This document shows, one piece after another, positions 43,379-52,071 of a stretch of 64,000 bases of DNA (its first letter is position 1; every line of letters starts with the position of its first letter). Source of the DNA: Gammaproteobacteria bacterium (GTDB lineage Bacteria; Pseudomonadota; Gammaproteobacteria; Steroidobacterales; Woeseiaceae); assembly GCA_024640305.1 (NCBI GenBank), contig JAHEFG010000043.1:361571-425570 (forward strand). Direction: 5' to 3'. The notes under the pieces were generated by a model, which was not told the DNA's origin, made no database searches, and worked only from the letters and a program-made list of their open reading frames with translations. The translations under genes were made by a program, and so were the position numbers.

Positions 43379-43582
43379 ATCATTACCGGTCAGCGCGATC
43401 GCTCGGCTTCCACCTTCGCTACAAAGCCAGAATTTTACAGCAATAACATCCACTTAAGCTATTACAAATAGGACGAAGAGCGCCTGGGACAGTGTGTAAT
43501 TCGTTGCAAATACAGGTAAAACAGAACGAAAAATGCTCATATCGCCGCAAATCTCATCAGGAAAGCAGGGCCGGGTTGCACC

Positions 43583-44236
43583 GTGAACAAAATACCGCAA
43601 ACGCAGAAATTCATGCTGCAAGGACCGGTTGGCAAGCTCGAATCGATTCTCGATGTTCCCGGGGATGGCGAAATAGCCGGCGTAGCCGTCGTGTGCCACC
43701 CACATCCTCAACATGGCGGAACGATGCACAACAAAGTGGCGCACACACTGGCGCGGGCTTTTGTACGCTCCGGCTTCGAAACCCTGCGATTCAATTTCCG
43801 CGGCACTGAAGCGAGCGAAGGTCAGTATGACGATGGCATCGGCGAACTGGACGATGCTCTCACTGCGCTGCAGTGGATGCGGGAACGTCGTCCTGCCGGA
43901 CCGCTTTGGCTGGCAGGGTTCTCTTTTGGTGCGGCAATTGCTATTCGTGCCGCTGTCAAAGCCGAGGTCAACGGACTGGTGAGCGTGGCGCCGGCGGTAA
44001 GCAGGTTCGCTAACGATATGGCATATCAGCCGGAGTGTCCCTGGCTAGTCGTGCAGGGTGACGAGGATGAACTTGTCGATATTGAGGAAACGCTGGCCTG
44101 GCTGAACGCCCTGGAGGCCGGCCCGGAATTGCTCGTGCTAAACGGCGCAGAGCACTTCTTTCACGGTCGGTTGAATGACGTCCGTGAAGCGGTAATGGAC
44201 TTCATTGCGCGAATTGGGAGTGGCAGTCCTGCATAA
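43583..44236 (+). CDS. Alpha/beta hydrolase
   Basis: 217 aa. HPHPQHGGTM at the oxyanion region, nucleophile serine in LAGFSFGAAIA, aspartate in QGDEDELV and histidine in AEHFFHG complete a catalytic triad. Belongs to the COG2945-type short hydrolases of unknown substrate. GTG start at 43583. A 17-codon frame (ATG 43533) upstream ends at TGA 43584-43586, overlapping the GTG, and could act as a coupling leader; support for it is weak. Confidence 0.83.
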   Translation: MNKIPQTQKFMLQGPVGKLESILDVPGDGEIAGVAVVCHPHPQHGGTMHNKVAHTLARAFVRSGFETLRFNFRGTEASEGQYDDGIGELDDALTALQWMRERRPAGPLWLAGFSFGAAIAIRAAVKAEVNGLVSVAPAVSRFANDMAYQPECPWLVVQGDEDELVDIEETLAWLNALEAGPELLVLNGAEHFFHGRLNDVREAVMDFIARIGSGSPA

Positions 44237-44260
44237 AAAAAGCCGGGGCATGCCCCGGCT
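44235..44260 (-). terminator. Intrinsic terminator, HU side
   Basis: Perfect GC-rich stem AGCCGGGG-CATG-CCCCGGCT at 44241-44260, followed on the minus strand by seven U residues (complement of 44235-44241). It ends the HU gene transcript and lies at the stop of the convergent hydrolase gene. Confidence 0.88.
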
Positions 44261-44289
44261 CTTCGTAACCTCTCGTGAGATGCAAGCAG

Positions 44290-44610
44290 TCAGACCATAT
44301 CCTTCAGGCCTTTCAGGGCCGAAATCTTGACGACTTTTGATGCAGGCTTGGCCTTAAACATCATTTCTTCACCTGTAAACGGGTTAACGCCCTTGCGTGC
44401 CTTTTTAGCGGGCTTCTTTACAACTCGCATTTTCAAAAGACCAGGGATGGAAAACATACCCGGCGCGCCACGACCGCCGAGGTTTTTCTTGATTTGACCA
44501 TTGAGCGAATCGAATACGGCGGCAACGTCTTTGCGTGCCAATCCGGTGTCGTCAACGATCTTTGCATAGATTTCTGATTTGGTAGGTGGCTTCTTGGTGT
44601 TCGCTGCCAT
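44290..44610 (-). CDS. HU-family DNA-binding protein
   Basis: 106 aa from ATG 44610. HU/IHF fold: KSEIYAKIVDDTGLARKDV, a basic arm region and NPFTGEEMMFKAKPASKVVKI near the C-terminus. Longer than typical 90-residue HU and with an extra Lys/Pro basic patch (VVKKPAKKARKG), seen in some gammaproteobacterial HU paralogues. Binds and bends DNA. Terminator follows at 44235-44260. Confidence 0.88.
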   Translation of the reverse strand: MAANTKKPPTKSEIYAKIVDDTGLARKDVAAVFDSLNGQIKKNLGGRGAPGMFSIPGLLKMRVVKKPAKKARKGVNPFTGEEMMFKAKPASKVVKISALKGLKDMV

Positions 44611-44751
44611 GAAAAAATGACTCCTCAAATATACAAAAAACGGGCGTTACCCGCGTCAAAAGCAGCGCGACGATAGCACAAGTTCAGCGGTCACGTAACC
44701 GCAAAGAGCGCCTTTTTAGAAGCGTTGGTGTGCGACCAGACCGGAACGATA

Positions 44752-45225
44752 TCAGTCAGTAAAAAATTGCCGCTTGAACCGGACGTCGGATGACTGGTCT
44801 TTACCGTCGGGCATTACGCTGATATCGAAGATCAGAGTCTCGCGATTTGCCACGGGCACCTCGCCGATGTAGTAGATAGCATCCTGCTCATTGATCTCGC
44901 GCATCGTGACACTCTTGAGCTGGCCCGTCAGGTTCACGGTCTTGACCGTGACTGCCGCAGCGACGGGGCTGTTGGTGGCCTTTTCCAAAACGGAGACATT
45001 CAGCATTGCGCGCTTCTTGCTGCGCATGATGTTGTAGGCGCGCGCTACTTCGGGTGGCAACTGATCCGTCGACTGGGCGCTGAAATGAACGACATGGGCG
45101 CCAATGTCGGTACTTGTGGCACCAGCCGGCTGGGCTTCCGGAACTGCGCTTGTCTCGGTCGGCCCGCCACAGGCAGACACCAGTCCGAGTAGTGACAAAG
45201 CGATAATTATTTTATTGTTTTTCAT
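44752..45225 (-). CDS. DUF4426 family lipoprotein
   Basis: 157 aa from ATG 45225. Lipobox LLGLVSAC (Cys about 19) followed by a DUF4426-like domain covering most of the mature protein (VHFSAQSTDQLPPEVARAYN, IYYIGEVPVANRETLIFDISV). Predicted envelope lipoprotein of unknown function. Found here downstream of the yggU gene, as in the Pseudomonas-type yggS-proC-yggT-yggU cluster; 27 nt from yggU. Confidence 0.78.
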   Translation of the reverse strand: MKNNKIIIALSLLGLVSACGGPTETSAVPEAQPAGATSTDIGAHVVHFSAQSTDQLPPEVARAYNIMRSKKRAMLNVSVLEKATNSPVAAAVTVKTVNLTGQLKSVTMREINEQDAIYYIGEVPVANRETLIFDISVMPDGKDQSSDVRFKRQFFTD

Positions 45226-45252
45226 GATAGTCGCCTCCGGCTGCGGCAAATA

Positions 45253-45573
45253 CTATAAACCATTTGCTACTCGTGTCGCGACTGGCAGGTCTTCGGGCAG
45301 GTCTATCGGGCCTGACACTGTGACTTGTTTGTTGCGGTGCGTCAGTCCTCGGGTCAGCGTAATACGTGACTGGGGCACACCCAAATAGTCGGCCAACAAA
45401 CGGATAACAGCCTTGTTTGCTTTGCCATCCGTTGGGCTGGCCGTGGTTCGCACACGTAATTGTCCGTGTTCCACGCCTTGAATCTCGTTGCTGCTTGCTC
45501 GCGGCTGAACTCGCACCTGCACGATCAGATGGTCACCCTGCCATCGCGCAACGCTGCGATCTGTGTTGCTCAA
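45253..45573 (-). CDS. yggU: DUF167 protein YggU
   Basis: 106 aa, DUF167/YggU family with VRVQPRASSNEIQGV and TASPTDGKANKAVIRLLADYLGVPQSRITLTRG. Small alpha/beta protein with no assigned function. The start overlaps the yggT stop by 4 nt (ATGA-type overlap), continuing the yggS-proC-yggT operon. Confidence 0.9.
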   Translation of the reverse strand: MSNTDRSVARWQGDHLIVQVRVQPRASSNEIQGVEHGQLRVRTTASPTDGKANKAVIRLLADYLGVPQSRITLTRGLTHRNKQVTVSGPIDLPEDLPVATRVANGL

Positions 45574-46118
45574 ATCGGGAAGGGTCGCAGTGTGCTCAGG
45601 AAAATGGCGCCAGCCTGCAGAGCGATGATTGCGAAGATCGGAGAAATGTCGAGCCCACCTATCGGACGTATGATGCGCCTGAACGGCCGCATCACGGGTT
45701 CGACAAGCATGGAGATAAATGCGGTCGCCGGGTTGTATGTTCCGGGTGCGATCCAGCTCAATATGATGTAAATGAAGATCGCAAACGTAAACAGGCGCAA
45801 CGACAGCAAGACAAGGTCGATCAAAGACGTAAGCGCTACAAGCCCTATCGTCGGCGCCACCGCGCTAAGCGTCAAAATGATGAGTACCGACAGATACTGG
45901 ATGGCGAACGCAACGACAACGGTGGCGGTATCCAGACGTCCGATGGGTGGGATAATTCGCCTTACCGGGATTACTAGCGGAGAGGTCAGTCGCAGAATAC
46001 CCTGCGCGATGGGGTTGCGGAAATCGGCCCCGAGCCAGGGCAACCAAAAGCGCAACAACATGACGAGCAGGAACAGCTGCGCAAGAGTACTGATGATAAA
46101 AATGAGTGCAGGTTTCAT
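45570..46118 (-). CDS. yggT: YggT family membrane protein
   Basis: 182 aa with two repeats of the YggT unit, each with two hydrophobic segments (about residues 4-25, 62-88, 98-125 and 155-175) and the conserved NPIAQGILRLTSPLVIPVRR and NPATAFISMLVEPVMRPFRR stretches. Integral inner-membrane protein linked to osmotic or turgor functions in some bacteria. Overlaps proC and yggU by 4 nt each. Confidence 0.9.
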   Translation of the reverse strand: MKPALIFIISTLAQLFLLVMLLRFWLPWLGADFRNPIAQGILRLTSPLVIPVRRIIPPIGRLDTATVVVAFAIQYLSVLIILTLSAVAPTIGLVALTSLIDLVLLSLRLFTFAIFIYIILSWIAPGTYNPATAFISMLVEPVMRPFRRIIRPIGGLDISPIFAIIALQAGAIFLSTLRPFPI

Positions 46119-46942
46119 TGACCGGAGTTCTCTGCCAGTTTGACGGCTCTTTGTCTTGCGGCCGCAAATGCGGCTGCAAAGATATCACGAACGTTCTTGT
46201 CGTCGAATACTTCAAATGCCGCGGCCGTCGTGCCACCCGGCGAACGCACGTGCGCGATCATTGCTTCCATCGATTCGCCACTCACCGCCGCCAGCGAGGC
46301 AGATCCTTGCGCGGTGTCCATGACGAGCTTGTGCGCGGCCTGTGAGTCCAGGCCGAAGTTCTCTGCGGACTGAATCAGCATGTCTATTAACAGGTAGAAG
46401 TAGGCGGGGCCGGTTCCTGATATGGCCGTTACGGCATCGATATGACCCTCATCCGCGACGTGTACGACGCTACCTACCGCGGACATGATTTCCGTCGCCC
46501 TGTCACGTTCTCCGGTGGTGGTAACGTCATTGGCAAACAGACCGGAAGCACCCTTCAATAACAATGCAGGCTGATTTGGCATGACGCGAACAACCGCAAG
46601 TCCGCCACCGAGCCATGCGTCAATATCGCGACTGTGAGTGCCGGCCGCGACTGAAATAACCAGCGGCCGGCCAGCTTGTACGCTAGCGGCAAGATCGAGA
46701 CAAACCTCACGCATCAATTGCGGCTTTACGGCCAGCACCAGGCAGTCGGCCCGATCTGCAACCGTGTTGTTGTCCTCGCTGACTAGAACCCCGGGAAGAT
46801 CCGTTGACAGGACACTGCGCCGTTCTGCACTGGGCTCGGCAAGCATCAGGTTTTCCGACCGATAGCCGCTCGAGAGCAGGCCCCCGACGAGCGCCCGAGC
46901 CATGTTGCCGCCGCCGATGAAGCCGACTTTATAATCACTCAT
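46115..46942 (-). CDS. proC: Pyrroline-5-carboxylate reductase
   Basis: 275 aa. NAD(P)-binding GFIGGGNMARALVGGL at the N-terminus and the C-terminal ProC signature with VTAISGTGPAYFYLLIDML and RSPGGTTAAA. Last step of proline synthesis from glutamate. Overlaps yggS and yggT by 4 nt each, so translation is coupled through the operon. Confidence 0.94.
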   Translation of the reverse strand: MSDYKVGFIGGGNMARALVGGLLSSGYRSENLMLAEPSAERRSVLSTDLPGVLVSEDNNTVADRADCLVLAVKPQLMREVCLDLAASVQAGRPLVISVAAGTHSRDIDAWLGGGLAVVRVMPNQPALLLKGASGLFANDVTTTGERDRATEIMSAVGSVVHVADEGHIDAVTAISGTGPAYFYLLIDMLIQSAENFGLDSQAAHKLVMDTAQGSASLAAVSGESMEAMIAHVRSPGGTTAAAFEVFDDKNVRDIFAAAFAAARQRAVKLAENSGQ

Positions 46943-47628
46943 GTCATATTCCTGGGTCCAAATACGGCTGTCCCGATGCGTACGATTGTAGCGCCTTCGA
47001 ATATTGCCGCACGATAGTCGTCGCTCATACCCATGCTTAGAGTATCGGTAAGTATTCCACTGGCACGAAGTTCATCCGCGAGACGGCGCAGGCGAGCAAA
47101 CGGCTTGCGCTGCGACTCAAAATCGTCGCGGATTGCAGGCAGGCACATAAGGCCGCGCAACCTGATGCGTGGCAGGTCCACCACACGCCTGGCCAAATCG
47201 GCCACGTCTGCAACCGCGATACCCGATTTGCTCGACTCGTTATCGACGTTTATCTGCAGGCAAATATTGAGGTCATCGAGGCTGGCAGGCCTTTGGCGAC
47301 TGAGCCGTTCCGCTGTTTTCAGGCGATCGATCGAGTGTACCCAGTCAAAATGTTCGGCTACAGCCTTCGTTTTGTTGGTTTGGAGGTGACCGATGAAGTG
47401 CCACTTCAGGGCATTGTTGGCCACGATCCTGATTTTCTCCAGCCCCTCGACGACCTGATTTTCGCCGAAATCGATTTGTCCGGCAGCTGCGGCGTCATGA
47501 ATGGCAGAAACAGGCTGCCGCTTGCTGACAGCCAGCAATTTCACGCTCGCCGGGTCGCGGCCCGCATCAGCCGCGGCTTTCGCCAGCAAATCTCGGATTA
47601 GCGCTAGGTTTTCCGTGACTCTAATCAC
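46939..47628 (-). CDS. yggS: PLP homeostasis protein YggS
   Basis: 229 aa COG0325 protein with the PLP lysine in LLAVSKRQP, FGENQVVEG, WHFIGHLQTNK and SMGMSDDY. Binds PLP and keeps vitamin B6 and amino acid pools balanced; not a racemase. First gene of the minus-strand operon, divergent from pilT across 86 nt. Confidence 0.93.
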   Translation of the reverse strand: MIRVTENLALIRDLLAKAAADAGRDPASVKLLAVSKRQPVSAIHDAAAAGQIDFGENQVVEGLEKIRIVANNALKWHFIGHLQTNKTKAVAEHFDWVHSIDRLKTAERLSRQRPASLDDLNICLQINVDNESSKSGIAVADVADLARRVVDLPRIRLRGLMCLPAIRDDFESQRKPFARLRRLADELRASGILTDTLSMGMSDDYRAAIFEGATIVRIGTAVFGPRNMT

Positions 47629-47714
47629 GTTTTACTCCGGGTGCTTCGCTATACTAGGCTTCGATCAGTGCCGGGTTATGGTAAGTCCGGCCATTCATAA
47701 TATGAGGGAGAAGC

Positions 47715-48755
47715 ATGGCCGTCGATGTTGCCCAATTGCTGTCGTTCACGGTAAAGAACAACGCGTCCGACCTGCACCTGTCTGGCGGTGTACCACCTAT
47801 GATTCGTGTCGATGGCGACATCAAGCGTATCAACATGCCCGCGCTGACCCATAAAGATGTCAATAGCATGGTTTACGACATCATGAATGACAAGCAGCGC
47901 AAGGATTACGAAGAATTTCTTGAGACTGATTTCTCTTTCGAGATTCCAAAGCTCGCTCGTTTTCGCGTAAATGCATTTAACCAGAACCGCGGTTCAGCCG
48001 CTGTGTTCAGAACTATTCCCTCAGAGATACTGACACTTGATGATCTGGGCGCTCCCGCGATATTCAAGGATATTTCCATGCATCCGCGCGGCATCGTTCT
48101 TGTGACGGGCCCGACGGGCTCCGGTAAATCGACAACGCTGGCAGCGATGGTCGATTACATCAACGACAACAAGCCAGACCATATTTTGACGATTGAAGAC
48201 CCGATCGAATTCGTACATGAATCCAAGAAATGCCTGATCAACCAACGCGAAGTACATCGCGACACGCTGGGCTTTAATGAAGCGCTGCGCTCGGCCCTGC
48301 GCGAAGATCCGGACGTGATTCTGGTCGGCGAGCTGCGTGACCTCGAGACTATTCGGCTGGCGCTAACCGCCGCAGAAACCGGACACCTCGTATTCGGCAC
48401 GTTGCACACGAGTTCGGCCGCAAAAACCATCGACCGTATCGTCGACGTGTTTCCTGCTGCAGAAAAGGAAATGGTTCGGTCCATGTTGTCTGAGTCGCTG
48501 CGTGCTGTGATTTCGCAGACGCTGCTGAAGAGAATTGGCGGCGGACGAATCGCTGCACACGAAATAATGACTGGCACACCCGCAATTCGTAACCTGATTC
48601 GCGAGGGCAAAATTGCCCAGATGTACTCTGCAATTCAGACCGGACAAGCTGCAGGCATGCACACACTCGACCAGAACCTGGCTGAATTGATGTCAAAAGG
48701 TCTGATTAACAAGGAAGAAGCACGCTTCCGTGCCGTACAAAAAGAGAATTTCTAG
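47715..48755 (+). CDS. pilT: Type IV pilus retraction ATPase PilT
   Basis: 346 aa PilT: Walker A GPTGSGKST at 132-140, EDPIEF Walker B region, His box with LVFGTLHTSSA, and the C-terminal AIRNLIREGKIAQM motif needed for retraction. Hexameric cytoplasmic motor that depolymerises pilins for twitching. GAGGGAGA lies just upstream of the ATG. First of three consecutive PilT-family genes; a short hairpin AGCTG-CTTA-CAGCT sits in the gap before the next one. Confidence 0.96.
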   Translation: MAVDVAQLLSFTVKNNASDLHLSGGVPPMIRVDGDIKRINMPALTHKDVNSMVYDIMNDKQRKDYEEFLETDFSFEIPKLARFRVNAFNQNRGSAAVFRTIPSEILTLDDLGAPAIFKDISMHPRGIVLVTGPTGSGKSTTLAAMVDYINDNKPDHILTIEDPIEFVHESKKCLINQREVHRDTLGFNEALRSALREDPDVILVGELRDLETIRLALTAAETGHLVFGTLHTSSAAKTIDRIVDVFPAAEKEMVRSMLSESLRAVISQTLLKRIGGGRIAAHEIMTGTPAIRNLIREGKIAQMYSAIQTGQAAGMHTLDQNLAELMSKGLINKEEARFRAVQKENF

Positions 48756-48795
48756 GAATAGCTGCTTACAGCTCTTCTGACTGGAGAAAGGAAAA

Positions 48796-49953
48796 ATGGA
48801 ACGCGAACAAGCGGTAAGACTGACGCAAAATCTACTCAGAAAAATGGTCGAGCGCGAAGGCTCTGACTTGTTTCTCACCATGGGTTTTCCGCCGGCTATC
48901 AAGGTCGACGGTACGATCCATAAAGCGACAGATACGCCGCTGACATCTGATCAGGCTGCGATCATGGTTCGCGCGATCATGAACGACAAACAGATCAAGG
49001 AATTTGACGCGACCAAAGAATGTAACTTCGCTATCGCACCACAGGGTATTGGCCGTTTTCGCGTTAGCGCGTTTATTCAGCAAGGCCACGTCGGTGCGGT
49101 GCTAAGAACTATCACCACAGAGATACCAACTCTCGAAGACCTTGAGTTGCCACCGATTCTCAAAGACGTTGTCATGAACAAACGCGGTCTTTGTATCATC
49201 GTTGGTGGCACGGGCTCCGGTAAATCAACAACACTTGCGGCGATGATTGGGCACCGCAACCACAACTCTCGTGGTCACATCGTTTCCATTGAGGATCCGG
49301 TGGAGTACGTGCATCCGCACCAGGGTTGTGTGATTACACAACGCGAAGTGGGTGTTGATACAGAAACGTGGCATGCAGCTCTGAAAAACACGCTGCGTCA
49401 GGCACCAGACGTCATACTTATTGGTGAGATCCGTGATCGCGAGACGATGGAGTACGGCATTCAGTTCGCGGAGACCGGTCATTTGTGTCTTGCGACCTTG
49501 CACGCCAACAGCGCGAACCAGGCGCTCGATCGAATCATCAACTTCTTCCCCGAGGAGCGGCGTCAACAATTGCTAATGGATCTGTCGCTGAACACCAAAG
49601 CCTTTATCTCGCAGCGCCTCATACCGCGAGAAGGCGGTGTCGGGCGAATCGCCGCGATGGAAATAATGCTTAACACACCGCTTGTTGCAGACCTGATCTT
49701 CAAAGGCGAAGTTGGACAGATCAAAGAGATCATGGCCAAGTCCACGCGTCTGGGCATGCAGACCTTTGACCAGGCACTGTTCGACCTGTACGAGCATTCC
49801 ACAATTTCTTACGAAGAGGCCATGCGCAACGCCGATTCCAAAAACGAACTCAGATTGCGCGTCAAACTCGAGAGCAAGCGCGACTCGTCCATTGCAGATC
49901 AGCAATCCGAGAGCCTCAAAATCATCGAAGAAGATACCGCTCAGACTTTCTGA
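48796..49953 (+). CDS. pilU: PilT-like ATPase PilU
   Basis: 385 aa. Walker A GGTGSGKST at 137-145, EDPVEY and LCLATLHANSANQ, and LVADLIFKGEVGQIKEIMAKS in place of AIRNLIRE, as in PilU. PilU is a PilT paralogue that supports retraction under load. The C-terminus is extended by about 30 polar residues after the ATPase core. Ends 20 nt before the third paralogue. Confidence 0.92.
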   Translation: MEREQAVRLTQNLLRKMVEREGSDLFLTMGFPPAIKVDGTIHKATDTPLTSDQAAIMVRAIMNDKQIKEFDATKECNFAIAPQGIGRFRVSAFIQQGHVGAVLRTITTEIPTLEDLELPPILKDVVMNKRGLCIIVGGTGSGKSTTLAAMIGHRNHNSRGHIVSIEDPVEYVHPHQGCVITQREVGVDTETWHAALKNTLRQAPDVILIGEIRDRETMEYGIQFAETGHLCLATLHANSANQALDRIINFFPEERRQQLLMDLSLNTKAFISQRLIPREGGVGRIAAMEIMLNTPLVADLIFKGEVGQIKEIMAKSTRLGMQTFDQALFDLYEHSTISYEEAMRNADSKNELRLRVKLESKRDSSIADQQSESLKIIEEDTAQTF

Positions 49954-49973
49954 GCCTCACCAAGAGTGCATAA

Positions 49974-51032
49974 ATGAACGTCAAGCCGTTATTCAAATTG
50001 ATGGTCGAAAAGAAAGCGTCGGATCTTTTCTTCGCGCCTTTCTCGCCAGCCAAGATAAAGATCGACGGCAAGATAATGCCCGTCAACAAGCTCGAAATGA
50101 CGCCAAAGATGGTTAAACAGGCGGCCATGGAGCTTATGGACGAGGATCAGATGGAAACATTCCTGCGCGAGCTCGAGATCGATTTCGCGATTTCGGAGCC
50201 CGGACTGGGTCGTTTCCGTGTCAACGTTTTCCACCAGCGCAGCAATGTTGCAATGGTGTTGCGATATATCACCTCGGAGTTACCGACTCTCGAGGAGCTC
50301 GGTATGCCAGAGCAGCTCAAAGAGCTGATCATGTTGCGTCGTGGCCTGATCCTGATGGTCGGTGCCACTGGTTGCGGTAAGTCGACGACGTTGGCTGCGA
50401 TGATCAATCATCGCAACGAGAAAACGTCATCACACATTATTACGATCGAAGACCCGATTGAGTTTCTGCACCCAAACAAGAAATCCATCGTCAATCAGCG
50501 CGAAGTCGGACTGGATACGAAATCGTACGGCAGGGCGCTGAAAAGCGCGATGCGTGCAGCACCGGACGTAATTCAAATCGGTGAGATCCGCGATACCGAG
50601 TCAATGCAGGCGGCGCTGGATATGGCCGGGACAGGTCACCTGGTCGTCGGCACCCTGCACTCGAATAATGCGGCAGAGACACTCGATCGCATCATCAACT
50701 TTTTCCCGCAGGAGCAGCATGGTCAGGTCTTTATGGATCTGGGGCATTATCTGCGGGCCATCCTGTCGCAACGCCTGGTGCGTTCCCGCGGCGGCAAGCT
50801 GATAGCAGCGGTGGAACTCATGCTTAATACGCCGCATATCAAGGATCTTATGCTCAAGGGCAGGATTTCCGACGTCAAAGAAGCGCACAAGGACAGCGGC
50901 GAACAGGGCATGCAGACCTTTGATGAAGCGCTGCTCGGCCTCTACAAAGCAGGCTCAATCACGCTCGAAGAAGCCATGTCGCACGCAGATTCGCGCTCGA
51001 ACCTCGAAGCCAAGATTAACTTCGGCGGCTAA
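49974..51032 (+). CDS. Second PilU-like ATPase (third PilT-family gene)
   Basis: 352 aa. Begins MNVKPLFKLMVEKKASDLFF, resembling PilU. Walker A is GATGCGKST at 130-138, with Cys replacing Ser; EDPIEF and LVVGTLHSNNAAE are intact, and the C-terminal region HIKDLMLKGRISDVKEAHKDS is PilU-like. Conserved catalytic motifs suggest an active ATPase. Gene 20 nt behind pilU, so co-transcribed. A PilT-PilU-PilU2 triplet is not the usual layout. Confidence 0.85.
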   Translation: MNVKPLFKLMVEKKASDLFFAPFSPAKIKIDGKIMPVNKLEMTPKMVKQAAMELMDEDQMETFLRELEIDFAISEPGLGRFRVNVFHQRSNVAMVLRYITSELPTLEELGMPEQLKELIMLRRGLILMVGATGCGKSTTLAAMINHRNEKTSSHIITIEDPIEFLHPNKKSIVNQREVGLDTKSYGRALKSAMRAAPDVIQIGEIRDTESMQAALDMAGTGHLVVGTLHSNNAAETLDRIINFFPQEQHGQVFMDLGHYLRAILSQRLVRSRGGKLIAAVELMLNTPHIKDLMLKGRISDVKEAHKDSGEQGMQTFDEALLGLYKAGSITLEEAMSHADSRSNLEAKINFGG

Positions 51033-51072
51033 GCTGGCGCGCTTCGCGCGATCTAAGTAAACTTGCGTCGCC

Positions 51073-52071
51073 ATGCAAGCGACCGAGACATTTCAGATCA
51101 GTGTTGACGAGGCAGGGCTTCAGCTCGCTGCCGATGGCAGTCTGCGTCATTTGCTGACGCTCAAGGGTCTGGAGAAGACCTTACTCATCGAATTACTCGA
51201 CGAGGCACAACGGTTCCTCACCCCGTTTGGCGCTATACCAGCCCGCAGCCGATCGCTTGAAGGTCGAACCGTAGCCAACCTTTTTTTTGAACCCAGCACG
51301 CGTACGCGGGCGTCATTCGATCTTGCTGCGAAACGCCTCGGTGCCGATGTGCTCAACCTTGACGTTAATACCTCCTCCCGCAAGAAAGGCGAGAGCATTC
51401 TCGACATGATCTACACGCTGCAGGCAATGCATGTCGATATCATGGTGGTCCGGGATGCGAGCGCGAGCGTCCCGGCGCATATCGCCCGCAACGTCAATGA
51501 ATACGTCAGTATTCTCAATGCCGGTGAGGCAGATATATCTCACCCGACTCAGGGTTTGCTCGATTTACTCACCATACGCCAGCACAAGGGCAGGTTTGAA
51601 GGCCTGACTGTTGCGATTGTCGGCGATATTGCGCATTCGCGCGTCGTTCGCTCGACGGCGCATGGACTAAATACACTCGGCGTTGGAGAGTTGCGGCTTG
51701 TTTCTCCTGCGGCGCTGGCACCCGACCCGGATGAGCTGCCGTTTGCATTATTGACCGATAATATCGACGACGGCATCCGCGGCGCAGATGTTGTCATGGC
51801 TCTGCGCATTCAGCGTGAGCGCATGGACAGCCTCGAGGGCATTCCGGGTATGGACGAGTACTTCGCCAACTACGGGGTAAGCGCAAAGCGTCTCGAACTG
51901 GCCGCACCCGATGCGATCGTGATGCACCCGGGGCCAATGAACCGGGGTATCGAAATCGAATCAAGCCTTGCCGATAGTCCGGCTTCGGTTATTACCCAGC
52001 AAGTCACGAACGGCGTTGCTGTGCGCATGGCAGTCCTTGAGCGCGTCGGCAAAACGATGGCGGCGACTTGA
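51073..52071 (+). CDS. pyrB: Aspartate carbamoyltransferase catalytic chain
   Basis: 332 aa ATCase: carbamoyl phosphate site EPSTRTRASF, SSRKKGES with the catalytic lysine, ISHPTQGLLD and MALRIQRERM. Makes N-carbamoylaspartate from aspartate and carbamoyl phosphate. No pyrI is present. The stop overlaps the TTG start of the following pyrK-like gene (TTGA). A short hairpin GCGCG-CTT-CGCGC at 51037-51049 precedes the gene. Confidence 0.94.
   Translation: MQATETFQISVDEAGLQLAADGSLRHLLTLKGLEKTLLIELLDEAQRFLTPFGAIPARSRSLEGRTVANLFFEPSTRTRASFDLAAKRLGADVLNLDVNTSSRKKGESILDMIYTLQAMHVDIMVVRDASASVPAHIARNVNEYVSILNAGEADISHPTQGLLDLLTIRQHKGRFEGLTVAIVGDIAHSRVVRSTAHGLNTLGVGELRLVSPAALAPDPDELPFALLTDNIDDGIRGADVVMALRIQRERMDSLEGIPGMDEYFANYGVSAKRLELAAPDAIVMHPGPMNRGIEIESSLADSPASVITQQVTNGVAVRMAVLERVGKTMAAT

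Noticed and set aside
43533..43586. 17-codon leader ORF ahead of the alpha/beta hydrolase
   Set aside because: Its TGA overlaps the GTG start, but no RBS is evident; kept only as a note, not as a feature.
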